Shown here piece by piece: positions 1 to 8,349 of a stretch of DNA of 25,548 nucleotides. The notes under the pieces are model-generated. The model searched no databases, was not told the origin of the DNA, and was given only the letters and a program-made list of their open reading frames with translations. Source of the stretch: Elusimicrobia bacterium HGW-Elusimicrobia-2 (GTDB lineage Bacteria > CG03). The DNA lies in NCBI GenBank assembly GCA_002841685.1, contig PHAM01000025.1:1-25548 (forward strand), written 5' to 3'. The translations under genes and the position numbers were made by a program. Numbering within the stretch: the stretch's first letter is position 1; each line of letters begins with the position of its first letter.

Positions 1-1
1 C

Positions 2-634
2 ATATTTTCAGTCTCCCCCCGACGAGCGCCTGTTTGCGCGCCCCCAAAAATCCGCTTGTTTTCGCTGTTTTTTTCGCTGTTTTGGCGAACTCGGGTTAAA
101 TCAACGGACACTTTGAATGTGAGAGCATCCGTCAGCACGGTTGACCCTTATGTGACGATTTCAACAAGCTATGCTTATTACGGCGATATAGCTCCGCTCG
201 CCAGCGGTTCAAATGTTTCGTCGCCCTTCGTATTCCGTGTTTCGGAGCTTTGTCCCTGCGAACACATAATAAAATTTGATCTTCTGATGAACACCACGGA
301 CCGCACATTTTACACACAGGTGCAGGTGGCCGTTTCACGACCGGCTCCGGGTGTGACCATGGTTTACTGCTGGCCCAATCCCGTGAGGTCGGGTACCCTT
401 CATATATCAAACATTCCTCTGGGCTCGCGTCCGTCTGTGAGCATATATAATCTTGTGGGCGAGGAGGTGGCGCTTCTGCGCGATGGTGAGGGAATAGTGA
501 CATTAAATTCTTCCATGAGAGCCGACTGGGATCTCAAAAACAAATACGGACGCCCCGCGGCTTCAGGAGTGTATTATTATTTTCTCAGGTCTGATATGGG
601 TTCCGCCAAAGGCAAGATAGCGGTCATTAAATAA
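2..634 (+). CDS. C-terminal part of a large secreted protein with Ig-like and FlgD/T9SS-like domains (partial at left edge)
   Basis: The reading frame is open from the left edge, so this is a 3' fragment; no credible start is visible. Roughly the first half after the edge (TDTLNVRASVSTVDPYVTIS, then YGDIAP and SSPFVF) resembles the Ig-like repeats found after catalytic domains of secreted bacterial peptidases, including gingipain-like C25 enzymes. The last ~85 residues hold the pattern of a FlgD-like or type IX secretion C-terminal domain: a WPNPV start, VSIYNLVGEEV, then a W-D-L-K strand, SGVYYY and a final GKIAVIK. Such domains sit at the extreme C terminus of exported surface proteins. The catalytic part, if any, lies outside the window. 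The first ~95 bases may be out of frame with the rest (see findings). The gene converges on rseP, with 13 bases between the stops. Confidence 0.7.
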   Translation: MFSVSPRRAPVCAPPKIRLFSLFFSLFWRTRVKSTDTLNVRASVSTVDPYVTISTSYAYYGDIAPLASGSNVSSPFVFRVSELCPCEHIIKFDLLMNTTDRTFYTQVQVAVSRPAPGVTMVYCWPNPVRSGTLHISNIPLGSRPSVSIYNLVGEEVALLRDGEGIVTLNSSMRADWDLKNKYGRPAASGVYYYFLRSDMGSAKGKIAVIK

Positions 635-647
635 AGGTTATGTATTC

Positions 648-1733
648 TCAGCCGAATATTCGCAGAAGATCGCTTCGTGTGGCCGCGAGCATCACAAGGA
701 GCAGGAAAACCATGCCTATCGTCTGCAGGAAGCCGTAAGTTTTTTCCGACGGGAATTTTTTTGTGATTCCCTCCCACGCGAATATGACCACATGCCCGCC
801 GTCAAGAATGGGAATGGGGAAGAGGTTTATTAGGCCGAGGTTGAGGCTCAAGAGCGCCGTGAGTTCAAAAAAGGCTATCCAGCCCTGTTTGAGAGTGTCT
901 TTCATTATTGAGGCTATCCCCACCGGACCCGTGACCTCCGCCTTGACTTTTCCCGCGATTGTCATCACGAGAAATCTCGCGGTCATTATGACGATGCCGG
1001 CGCTCCTGTCGGCGGCTGTCAGAAATGCCCTGTGCGGCGCGATGGGGGAGCGTGCGTAAGGGGCGCTGATGCCGATGAGCCCCGTTCCTGTCTGTTTGTC
1101 CAGGGCGGGGATTATGGTTTTTTCAAAACGCTTTCCGTTCCGTTCAATGACAAACAGCAAGTTTTTTCCGGCGCTGGGGTGAATGGCTGAAACAAGGTCG
1201 TCCCATTTTTCCATTGCCCGGCCATTTATAGAGACTATCCTGTCCCCGGGTTTTAACCCGGCGCTTTGGGCGGGGCTGCCGTCGAGTATATTCCCCGTTT
1301 TCGCCAGGTTCTGAATGATAAGTTTTCCGCCCGCCCAGGTCGTGATGAAGAATATCAGAAAACCGAGGATGAAATTTCCCGCAGGTCCCGCGACGACGAC
1401 AAAAATCCTCTGCAGAGGGCTTTTTGAAAAAAATCCGTCGGGTGAGGAGAGCTCTGCGGTTTCAAAAGGGTGTTCCCCCCTCATTTTGACATAACCTCCC
1501 AGGGGTATCAGGGATAGGAGAAATTCAGTCTCTCTTTTTATTTTGATGAGAACCGGACCGAATCCGAGCGAGAATTTCTCAACATAAACGCCTATTATCC
1601 TCGCCGCGGTATAATGGCCGGCCTCGTGTATGATTATGACAAGGCTGATAGCCAGCAGTATGTAAACGGAATCCAGGATATTGGCGCCCGTAAAGATCCC
1701 GCCAAGCCGCGTTAAGATCGAATCAATATTCAT
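648..1733 (-). CDS. rseP: RseP-type site-2 zinc metalloprotease
   Basis: An integral-membrane protease that cleaves transmembrane substrates such as anti-sigma factors. From the chosen start the protein is 361 residues. The zinc-binding HEAGH motif lies in the first membrane helix (about residues 36-40). A GGYVKM segment follows, then one PDZ domain (about 134-204) with the GLKPGD ligand loop. The second metal-binding motif NLFPIPILDGGH is near residue 314, between C-terminal membrane helices. The start is the ATG at 1733, which overlaps the dxr stop as ATGA; a longer in-frame version from 1766 would run into dxr and has no ribosome site. It is the last gene of the long minus-strand operon. 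The dxr-rseP order with cdsA and uppS upstream is a common bacterial arrangement. E. coli RseP has two PDZ domains, and this one has a single domain, as in many shorter homologues. Confidence 0.95.
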   Translation of the reverse strand: MNIDSILTRLGGIFTGANILDSVYILLAISLVIIIHEAGHYTAARIIGVYVEKFSLGFGPVLIKIKRETEFLLSLIPLGGYVKMRGEHPFETAELSSPDGFFSKSPLQRIFVVVAGPAGNFILGFLIFFITTWAGGKLIIQNLAKTGNILDGSPAQSAGLKPGDRIVSINGRAMEKWDDLVSAIHPSAGKNLLFVIERNGKRFEKTIIPALDKQTGTGLIGISAPYARSPIAPHRAFLTAADRSAGIVIMTARFLVMTIAGKVKAEVTGPVGIASIMKDTLKQGWIAFFELTALLSLNLGLINLFPIPILDGGHVVIFAWEGITKKFPSEKTYGFLQTIGMVFLLLVMLAATRSDLLRIFG

Positions 1734-2863
1734 TTTATAAGTTTTTCCGCGCGGTCTTTCGCCCATTGCTCAACACGCAGCACATTGGGGATATTGTAGC
1801 GCATTTTAGGCGTTTCAGAAAGTGTTTTCCTGATAATGGGAGCAATGCGCGCGAAGGGAATGCGTTCATCGAGAAAAGCTTTTACCGCTGTTTCATTGGC
1901 TCCTACAAGAGCGGCCGGATACAGCCCGCCTTTTTTTCCGGCATCAAGCGCCAGGCCGAAACATATGAATTTCCCTGCGGGATATTTTTCCAGCGTCATA
2001 TCCAGTTTTGTGAAATTCATCAGATTGCGCATTTTCTGTTTTTGGGGGTAATACAGGGCGTAGCTTATGGGTATTTTCATATCGGGCATGGAAAGATAGG
2101 CATTCACACTGCCGTCGGCAAATTCAATCATTCCGTGTATCAGCGCCTTGGGGTGCAGCAGCACCTTGATCCTGGAAAAATCCATGGAGAAAAGGTGATG
2201 GGCTTCTATCACCTCAAGGCCCTTGTTCATGCCTGTGGAAGAATCCACGGTTATTTTTTTACCCATTTTCCATATAGGATGCGCGAGTATGAATCCGGGC
2301 GTTATTTTCTTTCCGGAGGCTGTGAGGATAGCGCCGCCGGAAGCTGTTATATATATTTTTTCCGGCGGGACTTTCGAAATTTCCATGCATTGAAAAATCG
2401 CGCTGTGCTCGGAATCCACAGGGATGATCTTTCCCCCGTGTTTTTTAGCGGCCGCGGTTAAAATGTCCCCCGCCATGACTATGGGCTCTTTGTTGGCCAG
2501 GGCGACGGTTTTACCTTTGGAAAGAGCCTCCAGTATGGGGATGAGGGCGGAGCTTCCCGAGGATCCGGCTATGACAAGATCCGTTTTTTTGTCCGTGCAC
2601 AGGGAATTCAATTTGTCCGGAGGAAGTATTTTTGCCGCGCCCGCGCGCAGATGAGCGTATTTTTCAAACGAGGCCGGATCAGTTATGCAGGCTTTTTCGG
2701 GTTTGAATTTTCTCACCTGTTCGGTGAGAAGTTTCGTGTTGGAATGCGCGGACATTGAAACTATCCTGAAATCCCTCCTCCGGCCCGCGACCTCCAGAAC
2801 CTGCCGGCCTATGGAACCGGTGGAGCCCAGGAGACAGATATTTTTCGGGGGCGTTTTCTTCAT
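1730..2863 (-). CDS. dxr: 1-deoxy-D-xylulose 5-phosphate reductoisomerase
   Basis: The committed step of the MEP isoprenoid pathway: NADPH-dependent conversion of 1-deoxyxylulose 5-phosphate to 2-C-methylerythritol 4-phosphate. The protein has 377 residues, normal for the family. The N-terminal Rossmann motif GSTGSIGRQ begins near residue 13. NKEPIVMAG and the metal-site segment DSEHSAIFQ follow. Next come ASGGAI and the catalytic-loop region HPIWKMGKKITVDSSTGMNKGLE. The usual TMMNKGLE reads TGMNKGLE here, a modest deviation. The ATG overlaps the cdsA stop by four bases (ATGA), and the dxr stop overlaps the rseP start in the same way, so translation is probably coupled. The product feeds UppS upstream in the same operon through isopentenyl diphosphate. 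Confidence 0.97.
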   Translation of the reverse strand: MKKTPPKNICLLGSTGSIGRQVLEVAGRRRDFRIVSMSAHSNTKLLTEQVRKFKPEKACITDPASFEKYAHLRAGAAKILPPDKLNSLCTDKKTDLVIAGSSGSSALIPILEALSKGKTVALANKEPIVMAGDILTAAAKKHGGKIIPVDSEHSAIFQCMEISKVPPEKIYITASGGAILTASGKKITPGFILAHPIWKMGKKITVDSSTGMNKGLEVIEAHHLFSMDFSRIKVLLHPKALIHGMIEFADGSVNAYLSMPDMKIPISYALYYPQKQKMRNLMNFTKLDMTLEKYPAGKFICFGLALDAGKKGGLYPAALVGANETAVKAFLDERIPFARIAPIIRKTLSETPKMRYNIPNVLRVEQWAKDRAEKLIK

Positions 2864-3681
2864 CGCACAAAGAGTATGATGTAGTAGTAAAGGCAGGGAG
2901 CCGCCGTCAGAAGGCTGTCTATCCTGTCATAGGCCCCGCCGTGACCGGGGAATAAGATGCCGCTGTCCTTGACCAGGCCGGCGCGCTTGACCATTGATTC
3001 TATGAGGTCGCCCATCTGGCCGGCTATGCCGATGATGATGCCCATTATAACGAGATCCAGGGCCTTGAGAAATTGTATCCGGGCGAAAATATCCCAGACA
3101 AACGCGAAAGCCACCCCCGCGATTACACCGGCTATGAAGCCGAGGACTGTTTTGTTGGGACTTATTGTTTTGGCGAGTTTTTTCCTGCCGTATTTTGACC
3201 CGGCGATATAAGCGGCGGTATCCACGATCCACGCACCGCCTATCATCAGGAGGAAATATTCCCTGCCGTAAGGCGCGATGTCCCTCAGAAGGATAAAGTA
3301 ACTCCCCAGCCACGGGATCATAAACAAACCCGCCAGCGACACCCCGATGGATTCAATAAAATATCTTATGTTTTTTCCGAAAAGATGACCTATCAGCAGG
3401 GCGCTGAGCGTGAAAGTCAGCACTAAGGCGGGAATCCCTTTCTGGCTCGAAAGCAGCATATTCGTCGAGCGCAGATAAGCGGAGGCAAGGATGAAAAAAC
3501 CCGCTGGAAGACAGAGCGCTTTTTGAGGCGATAACTGACCGGATGCGGTGATGCTGTAAAATTCCCACTGGGCGATCAGCAGAATGGCGGACGCCATTAT
3601 AAAAAAGGGCAGTGTTCCCACCCATATAAAGGCCAGGATTACGGGTATAACAACCGCCGCCGTCAGTAGCCTCTGCTTCAT
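2860..3681 (-). CDS. cdsA: Phosphatidate cytidylyltransferase
   Basis: Makes CDP-diacylglycerol from CTP and phosphatidic acid at the inner membrane, the branch point for phospholipid synthesis. The 273-residue protein is a chain of hydrophobic helices. The full CdsA signature is near the C terminus: S-x2-KR-x4-KD-x5-PGHGG-x2-DR-x-D, covering about residues 229-256. I chose the ATG at 3681, whose A is shared with the uppS TGA stop (TGATG coupling). A TTG three bases earlier is also in frame. A GGGGGT stretch in the end of uppS may serve as ribosome site. The stop overlaps the dxr start (ATGA). Confidence 0.95.
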   Translation of the reverse strand: MKQRLLTAAVVIPVILAFIWVGTLPFFIMASAILLIAQWEFYSITASGQLSPQKALCLPAGFFILASAYLRSTNMLLSSQKGIPALVLTFTLSALLIGHLFGKNIRYFIESIGVSLAGLFMIPWLGSYFILLRDIAPYGREYFLLMIGGAWIVDTAAYIAGSKYGRKKLAKTISPNKTVLGFIAGVIAGVAFAFVWDIFARIQFLKALDLVIMGIIIGIAGQMGDLIESMVKRAGLVKDSGILFPGHGGAYDRIDSLLTAAPCLYYYIILFVR

Positions 3682-4358
3682 CAATAACCCCCGAAGCGCC
3701 TATTCCTGGCGGAATAAGATTTGACGGCTTTTTGTATCTCGTCTTTTCCGAAATCCGGCCAGAGAGTGCCTGTAAAATATAATTCCGAATAAGCGGCCTG
3801 GTAAAGGAGAAAATTGGACAGCCGCATCTCGCCGGAACTGCGTATGATGATATCCGGGTCGGGCATGCCTTTTGTGTCGAGCGCATCCTCAAAAGCTTTT
3901 TCGACATCGCCTGACAGCCTGGCTGCCAGAAGTTTTTTAACGGCCCGGATTATCTCATCCCGGGAGCCGTAATTAAGGGCGAGCGTGAGGGTGAGTCCGT
4001 CGAGTTCGCCGGTTATTTTTTTCAGAGCCGTTATTTTTTTTACAAGAGCCTCCGGTAGCGCGGACAGGTCGCCGATCGCATTAAATCTTATTCCGTTTTT
4101 CAGCATGTTTTTTTCCTCGCCGGCGAGGAATTTACCGAGAAGAGAAAAGAGGAAGTTGATCTCCGTTTTACTCCTCTTCCAGTTTTCCGTCGAGAAGGCG
4201 TAAAGGGTGAGCCATTTAACCCCCATCTCTCGGCAGGCCTCCACCGTCCGGCGGACGGCTTCCGCCCCGGCGGCGTGACCTTTCACGCGCGGGAGTTTTT
4301 TTTCTTTTGCCCAGCGGCCGTTGCCGTCCATTATTATGGCTATGTGTCGGGGGATCAT
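3681..4358 (-). CDS. uppS: Undecaprenyl (di-trans,poly-cis) diphosphate synthase
   Basis: A cis-prenyltransferase that condenses isopentenyl diphosphate units onto farnesyl diphosphate, giving the C55 lipid carrier for peptidoglycan and other cell-wall polymers. The 225-residue length is slightly short but in range. The N-terminal signature HIAIIMDGNGRWA contains the catalytic Asp (residue 11). FSTENWKRS follows, and the C-terminal region has RSSGEMRLSNFLLYQAAYSEL, the diphosphate-binding and dimer segment. The start ATG overlaps the frr stop (ATGA), and the stop shares a base with the cdsA start. With dxr downstream it groups isoprenoid precursor supply and use. Confidence 0.96.
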   Translation of the reverse strand: MIPRHIAIIMDGNGRWAKEKKLPRVKGHAAGAEAVRRTVEACREMGVKWLTLYAFSTENWKRSKTEINFLFSLLGKFLAGEEKNMLKNGIRFNAIGDLSALPEALVKKITALKKITGELDGLTLTLALNYGSRDEIIRAVKKLLAARLSGDVEKAFEDALDTKGMPDPDIIIRSSGEMRLSNFLLYQAAYSELYFTGTLWPDFGKDEIQKAVKSYSARNRRFGGY

Positions 4359-4897
4359 TCGCTCATTATTTCTTTTTCTTTTTTTGAGCGTATTTCGTCA
4401 ATTGTTCTTATGATATTGTCGACACATTTCTGCAGATCTTTTTCCGAAGAGCGAAGCTGGTCTTTTGAGATCGCTTTCTCAGACTCCTGAGCGTTGAGCT
4501 CGCTCAATTTTTTCCGCCGGAGATTTCTTATACTCACTTTATGTTCTTCGCAGATACTGCCCACAATTTTTTTGACCTGCTCGCGCCTTTCGCCTGTCAT
4601 AGGGGGCATGGAGAGCCGCACGATGTTTCCTATTACCTGGGGGGTGAAACCTATGTTTGCTTTTAAAATAGCGTTGGCTATCACCTGGGTCATCTTGACA
4701 TCCCAGGGATGGATCTCTATGGTTTTGGCATTGGGTATGTTGATGGCGGCGCAGTTTTTGACGGGCGATTCCTGTCCGTAATACGGCACCGTTACGGTGT
4801 CCAGTATTCCTTCCGAGGCCCGGGAGGTTCTTATCTTGCCGAGTTTTTCTTTCAGATTTTCTACGATTTTTTCAGCGTCATTCTGGAATTCAAGCAT
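4355..4897 (-). CDS. frr: Ribosome recycling factor
   Basis: Splits post-termination ribosomes together with EF-G. The 180-residue length is typical. Recognisable segments are the start MLEFQNDAEKIVENLKEKLGKIRTSR written in two parts (MLEFQNDAEKIV, then KIRTSRAS), the middle run VPYYGQESPVKNCAAINIPN, and the C-terminal helix with SIRNLRRKK and SEKDLQKCVDNI. A strong ribosome site (AAAGGAGG, 8 bases before the ATG) sits in the 45-base gap after tsf. This is the one clear gap in this half of the operon, and the place where pyrH usually lies. The frr stop overlaps uppS. Confidence 0.97.
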   Translation of the reverse strand: MLEFQNDAEKIVENLKEKLGKIRTSRASEGILDTVTVPYYGQESPVKNCAAINIPNAKTIEIHPWDVKMTQVIANAILKANIGFTPQVIGNIVRLSMPPMTGERREQVKKIVGSICEEHKVSIRNLRRKKLSELNAQESEKAISKDQLRSSEKDLQKCVDNIIRTIDEIRSKKEKEIMSE

Positions 4898-4927
4898 TTT
4901 ATGTGCCTCCTTTCAGCCCTTGATTTC

Positions 4928-4948
4928 CAATAGGAACCGTCCCTATTG
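4928..4948. repeat. Inverted repeat spanning the tsf stop codon, in the usual pyrH position
   Basis: Arms CAATAGG and CCTATTG are perfect complements over 7 bp, with a 7-base loop (AACCGTC). The right arm includes the tsf stop codon. There is no T-run on either side, so it is not a standard terminator. It could be a small dispersed palindrome, an mRNA-stabilising hairpin, or the mark of a past deletion between tsf and frr. Confidence 0.6.
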
Positions 4949-5536
4949 TCCGATTTCGTATCGGGTAAAGCGGGTTATTTTTACGGCTTCGCCGAAAGAA
5001 GAGGCGGCGCCATTGAAGTAATTCTTGAATTTTACTTTTTCGTCCCGGAAATAGGGCTGCTCAAGCAGGCAGGCGCTTCCATAGAATTTGGAGAGCTTGC
5101 CTTCCACGATTTTTTCCGCCATTTCCGGCGGTTTTTTTGAGAGGTCGAGATCCTTAAGGAGGAGTTTCTTTTCCTCTTCAAGGACGGTCTCCGGCACGTC
5201 TTCTTTCTGTATGTATGAGGGTTTCATTCCGGCGATCTGGAGCGCGGTTTCTTTCAGCAGATTTGTGAAGTCATCGCTTTTGGCGACGAAATCGGTCTCG
5301 GACGCTATCTCCACCATCACTCCGACTTTGCCGCCGGGATGTATGTAAGAATAGATACTTCCTTCTTCACTGAGCCTGTCCTGGCGCGCCTGCATTTTAA
5401 GTATGCCTTTTTCTCTGAGTATTTTGCCGGCCCGGTCTATATCACAGTCGGCTTCCTTGAGAGCGTTTTTACAGTCCATAATACCGGCGTTTGTGCGTTT
5501 CCGCAGTGTCATTATCAAATCTGTTGTTATTTCCAT
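4943..5536 (-). CDS. tsf: Elongation factor Ts
   Basis: Nucleotide exchange factor for EF-Tu. The 197-residue protein matches the short (Thermus-like) class of EF-Ts rather than the ~280-residue E. coli class. The N-terminal UBA-like region has LRKRTNAGIMDCKNALKEA. The EF-Tu-contacting segment SETDFVAKSDDF lies near residue 80. The C terminus is of the usual type (ITRFTRYEIGQ), so the protein is complete. The ATG is one base past the rpsB stop (rpsB ends at 5538), and GGAG within the last rpsB codons gives a ribosome site. The rpsB-tsf order is near-universal in bacteria. Confidence 0.97.
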   Translation of the reverse strand: MEITTDLIMTLRKRTNAGIMDCKNALKEADCDIDRAGKILREKGILKMQARQDRLSEEGSIYSYIHPGGKVGVMVEIASETDFVAKSDDFTNLLKETALQIAGMKPSYIQKEDVPETVLEEEKKLLLKDLDLSKKPPEMAEKIVEGKLSKFYGSACLLEQPYFRDEKVKFKNYFNGAASSFGEAVKITRFTRYEIGQ

Positions 5537-5537
5537 T

Positions 5538-6335
5538 CTAAATCTCCAGCGCTGTTGCGGCGTCGAGCTTCGCCGCGCCGGGTTCAGTGTTTTCAGCGCC
5601 TGTTTCAGGCACGGCTTCTTTTTTCGCAGCGAGGTCAGCGTCGTCGGCCGAGGCGGATGCGGCAGGTACGCCCTTTCCCTCGAGCACGGCGTCCGCCATC
5701 AGGGCCGTGATGAGCTTAACGCTTCTTATGGCGTCGTCATTTGCAGGGATAGGGTAATCTATCAGGTCGGGATTACAGTCTGTGTCCAGGAGCGCGATGA
5801 TGGGTATATTCAGCAATCTGGATTCATGGACGGCGATTTCTTCCATGTGCGGATCCACGATGAAAACGGCCGCGGGAAGTTCGTAAAAATTCCTCAGGCC
5901 CTTCAGGTCCCGGTGCATTTTTTCAAGTTTGCGCATCATCTTCGCGTACATTTTTTTGTGACGGGCGTGGGTCTCTATATTTTCTTCAAGCTCTTTGTAT
6001 TTGGCGATACTGTCGTTTATCTGCGGCAGATTGGTAAACAGGCCGCCCCACCATCTGTGGGATACATAAGGCATTCCGCATCTCTGGGCCTCTTCCTCAA
6101 TAGCCGCCTGTGCCTGTTTTTTAGTGCCGACAAAAAGTATTATGCCGCCGTCCTCGACGGTTTTCTGCACAAAATTAAGGGCATCCTGCAATAATTTGAT
6201 GGTGTCTTCTATGTTTATTATGTGGATGCTGTTGCGTACCGTGTAAATATATTTTTTCATCTTGGGGTTCCACTTGTTTTTTCTGTGACCGAAGTGAGAT
6301 CCCGCTTCAAGAAGCTTCTTTGCGTTTATTTCCAT
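5538..6335 (-). CDS. rpsB: 30S ribosomal protein S2
   Basis: Small-subunit protein at the head-body junction. The 265-residue protein begins [19 protein letters not shown], the S2 N-terminal motif, followed by [20 protein letters not shown] and [10 protein letters not shown] are further family motifs, with [11 protein letters not shown] and [10 protein letters not shown] in the C-terminal half. The last ~40 residues are an Ala/Glu/Asp-rich tail, more acidic than usual and probably disordered. An AGGAGG lies upstream in the 25-base gap after rpmI. Confidence 0.97.
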   Translation of the reverse strand: MEINAKKLLEAGSHFGHRKNKWNPKMKKYIYTVRNSIHIINIEDTIKLLQDALNFVQKTVEDGGIILFVGTKKQAQAAIEEEAQRCGMPYVSHRWWGGLFTNLPQINDSIAKYKELEENIETHARHKKMYAKMMRKLEKMHRDLKGLRNFYELPAAVFIVDPHMEEIAVHESRLLNIPIIALLDTDCNPDLIDYPIPANDDAIRSVKLITALMADAVLEGKGVPAASASADDADLAAKKEAVPETGAENTEPGAAKLDAATALEI

Positions 6336-6360
6336 GATTTTCCTTTTCCTCCTGCGTCTT

Positions 6361-6558
6361 TTATATAACTGAACGGATCAGTTTTGCCTGTGTACTGTCC
6401 ACATAATCTTTCTTCTTCAGATACCTGAGCTCTTTGCGCCGTTTTCCGCCGTTAAGATGGCTTTTTGAGGCGTGGGATCTCTTCACTTTACCACTGGCGG
6501 TGACCCTGAATCTTTTAGCGGCTCCCCTGTGAGTTTTCTTCTTAATCTTTTTCTGCAA
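6361..6558 (-). CDS. rpmI: 50S ribosomal protein L35
   Basis: Small basic large-subunit protein. The family signature [20 protein letters not shown] is near the N terminus, followed by SHASKSHL. I set the start at the TTG at 6558. AGGAGG lies 5 bases before it, inside the last codons of rsmE, and it gives 65 residues, the normal L35 length. An ATG 30 bases further upstream adds ten residues unlike L35 and runs through rsmE. L35 is normally between infC and rplT; neither is adjacent here. The gene is one base beyond the rsmE stop and looks translationally coupled to it. Confidence 0.93.
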   Translation of the reverse strand: MQKKIKKKTHRGAAKRFRVTASGKVKRSHASKSHLNGGKRRKELRYLKKKDYVDSTQAKLIRSVI

Positions 6559-6559
6559 T

Positions 6560-7237
6560 TTATCCTCCTGCTCTCGCCAAAGCGGCAATAACCGCGGTTT
6601 CGCTGCGGAGAGTGTTGTCTCCCACGGAAACCGGCGCGAGTCCCGCTTTTTCAGCGGACTCTATTTCACCATCTGTGAACCCTCCCTCGGGTCCCGCGAA
6701 AATTGCTATATTTCGCGTGTTTTCACGGATTTTCAAAGGTTCGCGGCCCTCTAAAAGTATAAAACCGCGAGAGCCATCCTGCGAATATTCCTTAATACCT
6801 ATCAAAAAAGCCTCGACTTCGTCAAGTGAGGGAACATACTGTCTTCCGCATTGCCCGCAGGCGTTTAGTATAATCTTTTCCATTTGTTCGCGATTTACCG
6901 TCTGTCTGGCTGAGCGCGCGGTTCTGATCGGGCTTATCCTGGTCACTCCGAGTTCCGTACATTTCTGTATGGCGGTTTTAAAGGCCGGCGGTTTTATCAC
7001 CGCGATAAACAGGCGTATTTCTTTTTCCGGCGCGGCGTGGGTGAATTTTTCCAGAACGCTTATTTCCGCGCGCGCGGGATTTTTGGATATTTTCTCTATA
7101 CGCGCTTTCGCGGAATGGCCCCTGCCGTCAAAGATGCTTATGATATCCCCTGTTTTGAATCTCCGCACATTGACAATGTGATGGGCTTCATCCGCAGGTA
7201 AGCCCCCGTCTATGGAAGGAACATAAAACTGTGTCAT
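6560..7237 (-). CDS. rsmE: 16S rRNA m3U1498 methyltransferase RsmE
   Basis: SPOUT-class (knotted) S-adenosylmethionine-dependent methyltransferase that modifies U1498 of 16S rRNA. The 225-residue protein has an N-terminal PUA-like part with HHIVNVRRFKTGD. IAVIKPPAFKTAIQKCTELG follows, then the C-terminal knot with IFAGPEGGFTDGEIE and SVGDNTLRSETA, all diagnostic. The ATG overlaps the dnaJ stop as ATGA. A dnaJ-rsmE neighbourhood is also seen in Firmicutes, where prmA usually lies between them; prmA is absent here. Confidence 0.96.
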   Translation of the reverse strand: MTQFYVPSIDGGLPADEAHHIVNVRRFKTGDIISIFDGRGHSAKARIEKISKNPARAEISVLEKFTHAAPEKEIRLFIAVIKPPAFKTAIQKCTELGVTRISPIRTARSARQTVNREQMEKIILNACGQCGRQYVPSLDEVEAFLIGIKEYSQDGSRGFILLEGREPLKIRENTRNIAIFAGPEGGFTDGEIESAEKAGLAPVSVGDNTLRSETAVIAALARAGG

Positions 7238-8349
7238 TCAAAAAGATTTTTATAAAAAGGTTTTTGTTCTTCTTCCATTATCGTCATGTAGTCTTCAAGA
7301 AGTTTTTTCGCTTTCGACGGTACCTTTTTAGGCACATGGATCACCACCGTCACGAAAAGATCGCCGGAATAGGCGGCGTTGAGGCGCGGCATCCCGTAGC
7401 CGCGGAGCCGGAAGACCTGCCCGTCAGGGCAGTGCGGCGGGATCTTCATCTGCACCGTTTTGTTGATGGCCTGCGCTTTTATCGTTCCCCCCAGAACCGC
7501 CACCGGGAAGGGGATTTCTATTTTGGTATAAAGCTCGCCCTCGCGCCTTTCAAAATCTTTGTGGGGCAGCACCTCTATCAGTACATAGAGATTGCCGGCA
7601 ATGCCCTGCGGCGATTCATAACCCTTTTCTTTAACCCTCAGCGATGTGCCGGAGAGAACACCCTTCGGCACTTTTACTTTCAGGTTTTCTTTTTTCTTTA
7701 CGAGGCCGTGTCCGGCGCATGAAGGGCATTTTTGTTTTATTATCTGGCCGCGCCCGCCGCATTCGGGGCAGGGCCTCTGCATGGAAAAGATGAAACTTCC
7801 TTCGGTCACAACTCCTCTTCCTCTGCACAGCGGGCAAGTTGAAGCCTTGGTGCCGGGTTTGGCCCCGCTCCCTCCGCAGGCGTCGCATTTTTTTGCCCGC
7901 GAGTAAGTTATTTCTTTTTCTGTCCCGGTAAACGCTTCTTCCAGCGTGATGACCATACGGGTTTCTATGTCCTGTCCCGCCTGGGCGCCTCCGCGGCCTC
8001 TTCCACCGCCGAAAGAGCCGAAACCGGCCGCGCCGCTTCCGAAAGCGCTGCGCAGAATATCGGCGAAATCCCCGAAATCGGCTCCGCGGAAAATATCCTC
8101 GGTGCTGTAGCGGCTGTCAATACCCTCGTGGCCGAACCTGTCGTACTGCTGCCTTTTTTGCGGATCTGACAGGACGGCGTATGCCTCGGATATTTTTTTG
8201 AACTTTTCCTCGGCGCTTTTTTTCTCACTTTCCCCGACCCTGTCGGGGTGATGTTTCAAGGCCAGCTTGCGGTAGGCCAATTTTATATCCGCGGTGGCGG
8301 CGTCACGCGCTACGCCCAGGATGTCATAGTAGTCCCGTTTGTCCGTCAT
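7234..8349 (-). CDS. dnaJ: Chaperone protein DnaJ (Hsp40, type I)
   Basis: Co-chaperone that stimulates DnaK ATP hydrolysis and delivers substrates. The protein has 371 residues with full type I layout. The J-domain (residues 1-70) has HPD at 34-36. A Gly/Phe-rich linker includes [11 protein letters not shown]. The zinc-binding region has four CxxCxGxG-type repeats ([32 protein letters not shown]). The two C-terminal beta domains end in a short dimerisation tail. The ATG overlaps the dnaK stop (ATGA) and the stop overlaps rsmE. Expression is expected to follow the CIRCE-controlled promoter upstream of hrcA. Confidence 0.98.
   Translation of the reverse strand: MTDKRDYYDILGVARDAATADIKLAYRKLALKHHPDRVGESEKKSAEEKFKKISEAYAVLSDPQKRQQYDRFGHEGIDSRYSTEDIFRGADFGDFADILRSAFGSGAAGFGSFGGGRGRGGAQAGQDIETRMVITLEEAFTGTEKEITYSRAKKCDACGGSGAKPGTKASTCPLCRGRGVVTEGSFIFSMQRPCPECGGRGQIIKQKCPSCAGHGLVKKKENLKVKVPKGVLSGTSLRVKEKGYESPQGIAGNLYVLIEVLPHKDFERREGELYTKIEIPFPVAVLGGTIKAQAINKTVQMKIPPHCPDGQVFRLRGYGMPRLNAAYSGDLFVTVVIHVPKKVPSKAKKLLEDYMTIMEEEQKPFYKNLFE

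Noticed and set aside
635-647. Terminator between the converging secreted-protein gene and rseP
   Set aside because: Only 13 bases are available, and no stem with a T-run is present on either strand.
1734-1766. N-terminal extension of rseP from 1766
   Set aside because: The extra 11 residues overlap the dxr 3' end and are unlike RseP; the ATG at 1733 gives the usual ATGA overlap.
5403-6194. Long open frame on the plus strand opposite rpsB and tsf
   Set aside because: It spans two real genes on the other strand and has low-complexity, Phe/Arg-rich content without recognisable motifs.
6559-6588. N-terminal extension of L35 from the ATG at 6588
   Set aside because: It overlaps rsmE and gives a 75-residue protein; the TTG at 6558 has an ideal ribosome site and yields the normal length.
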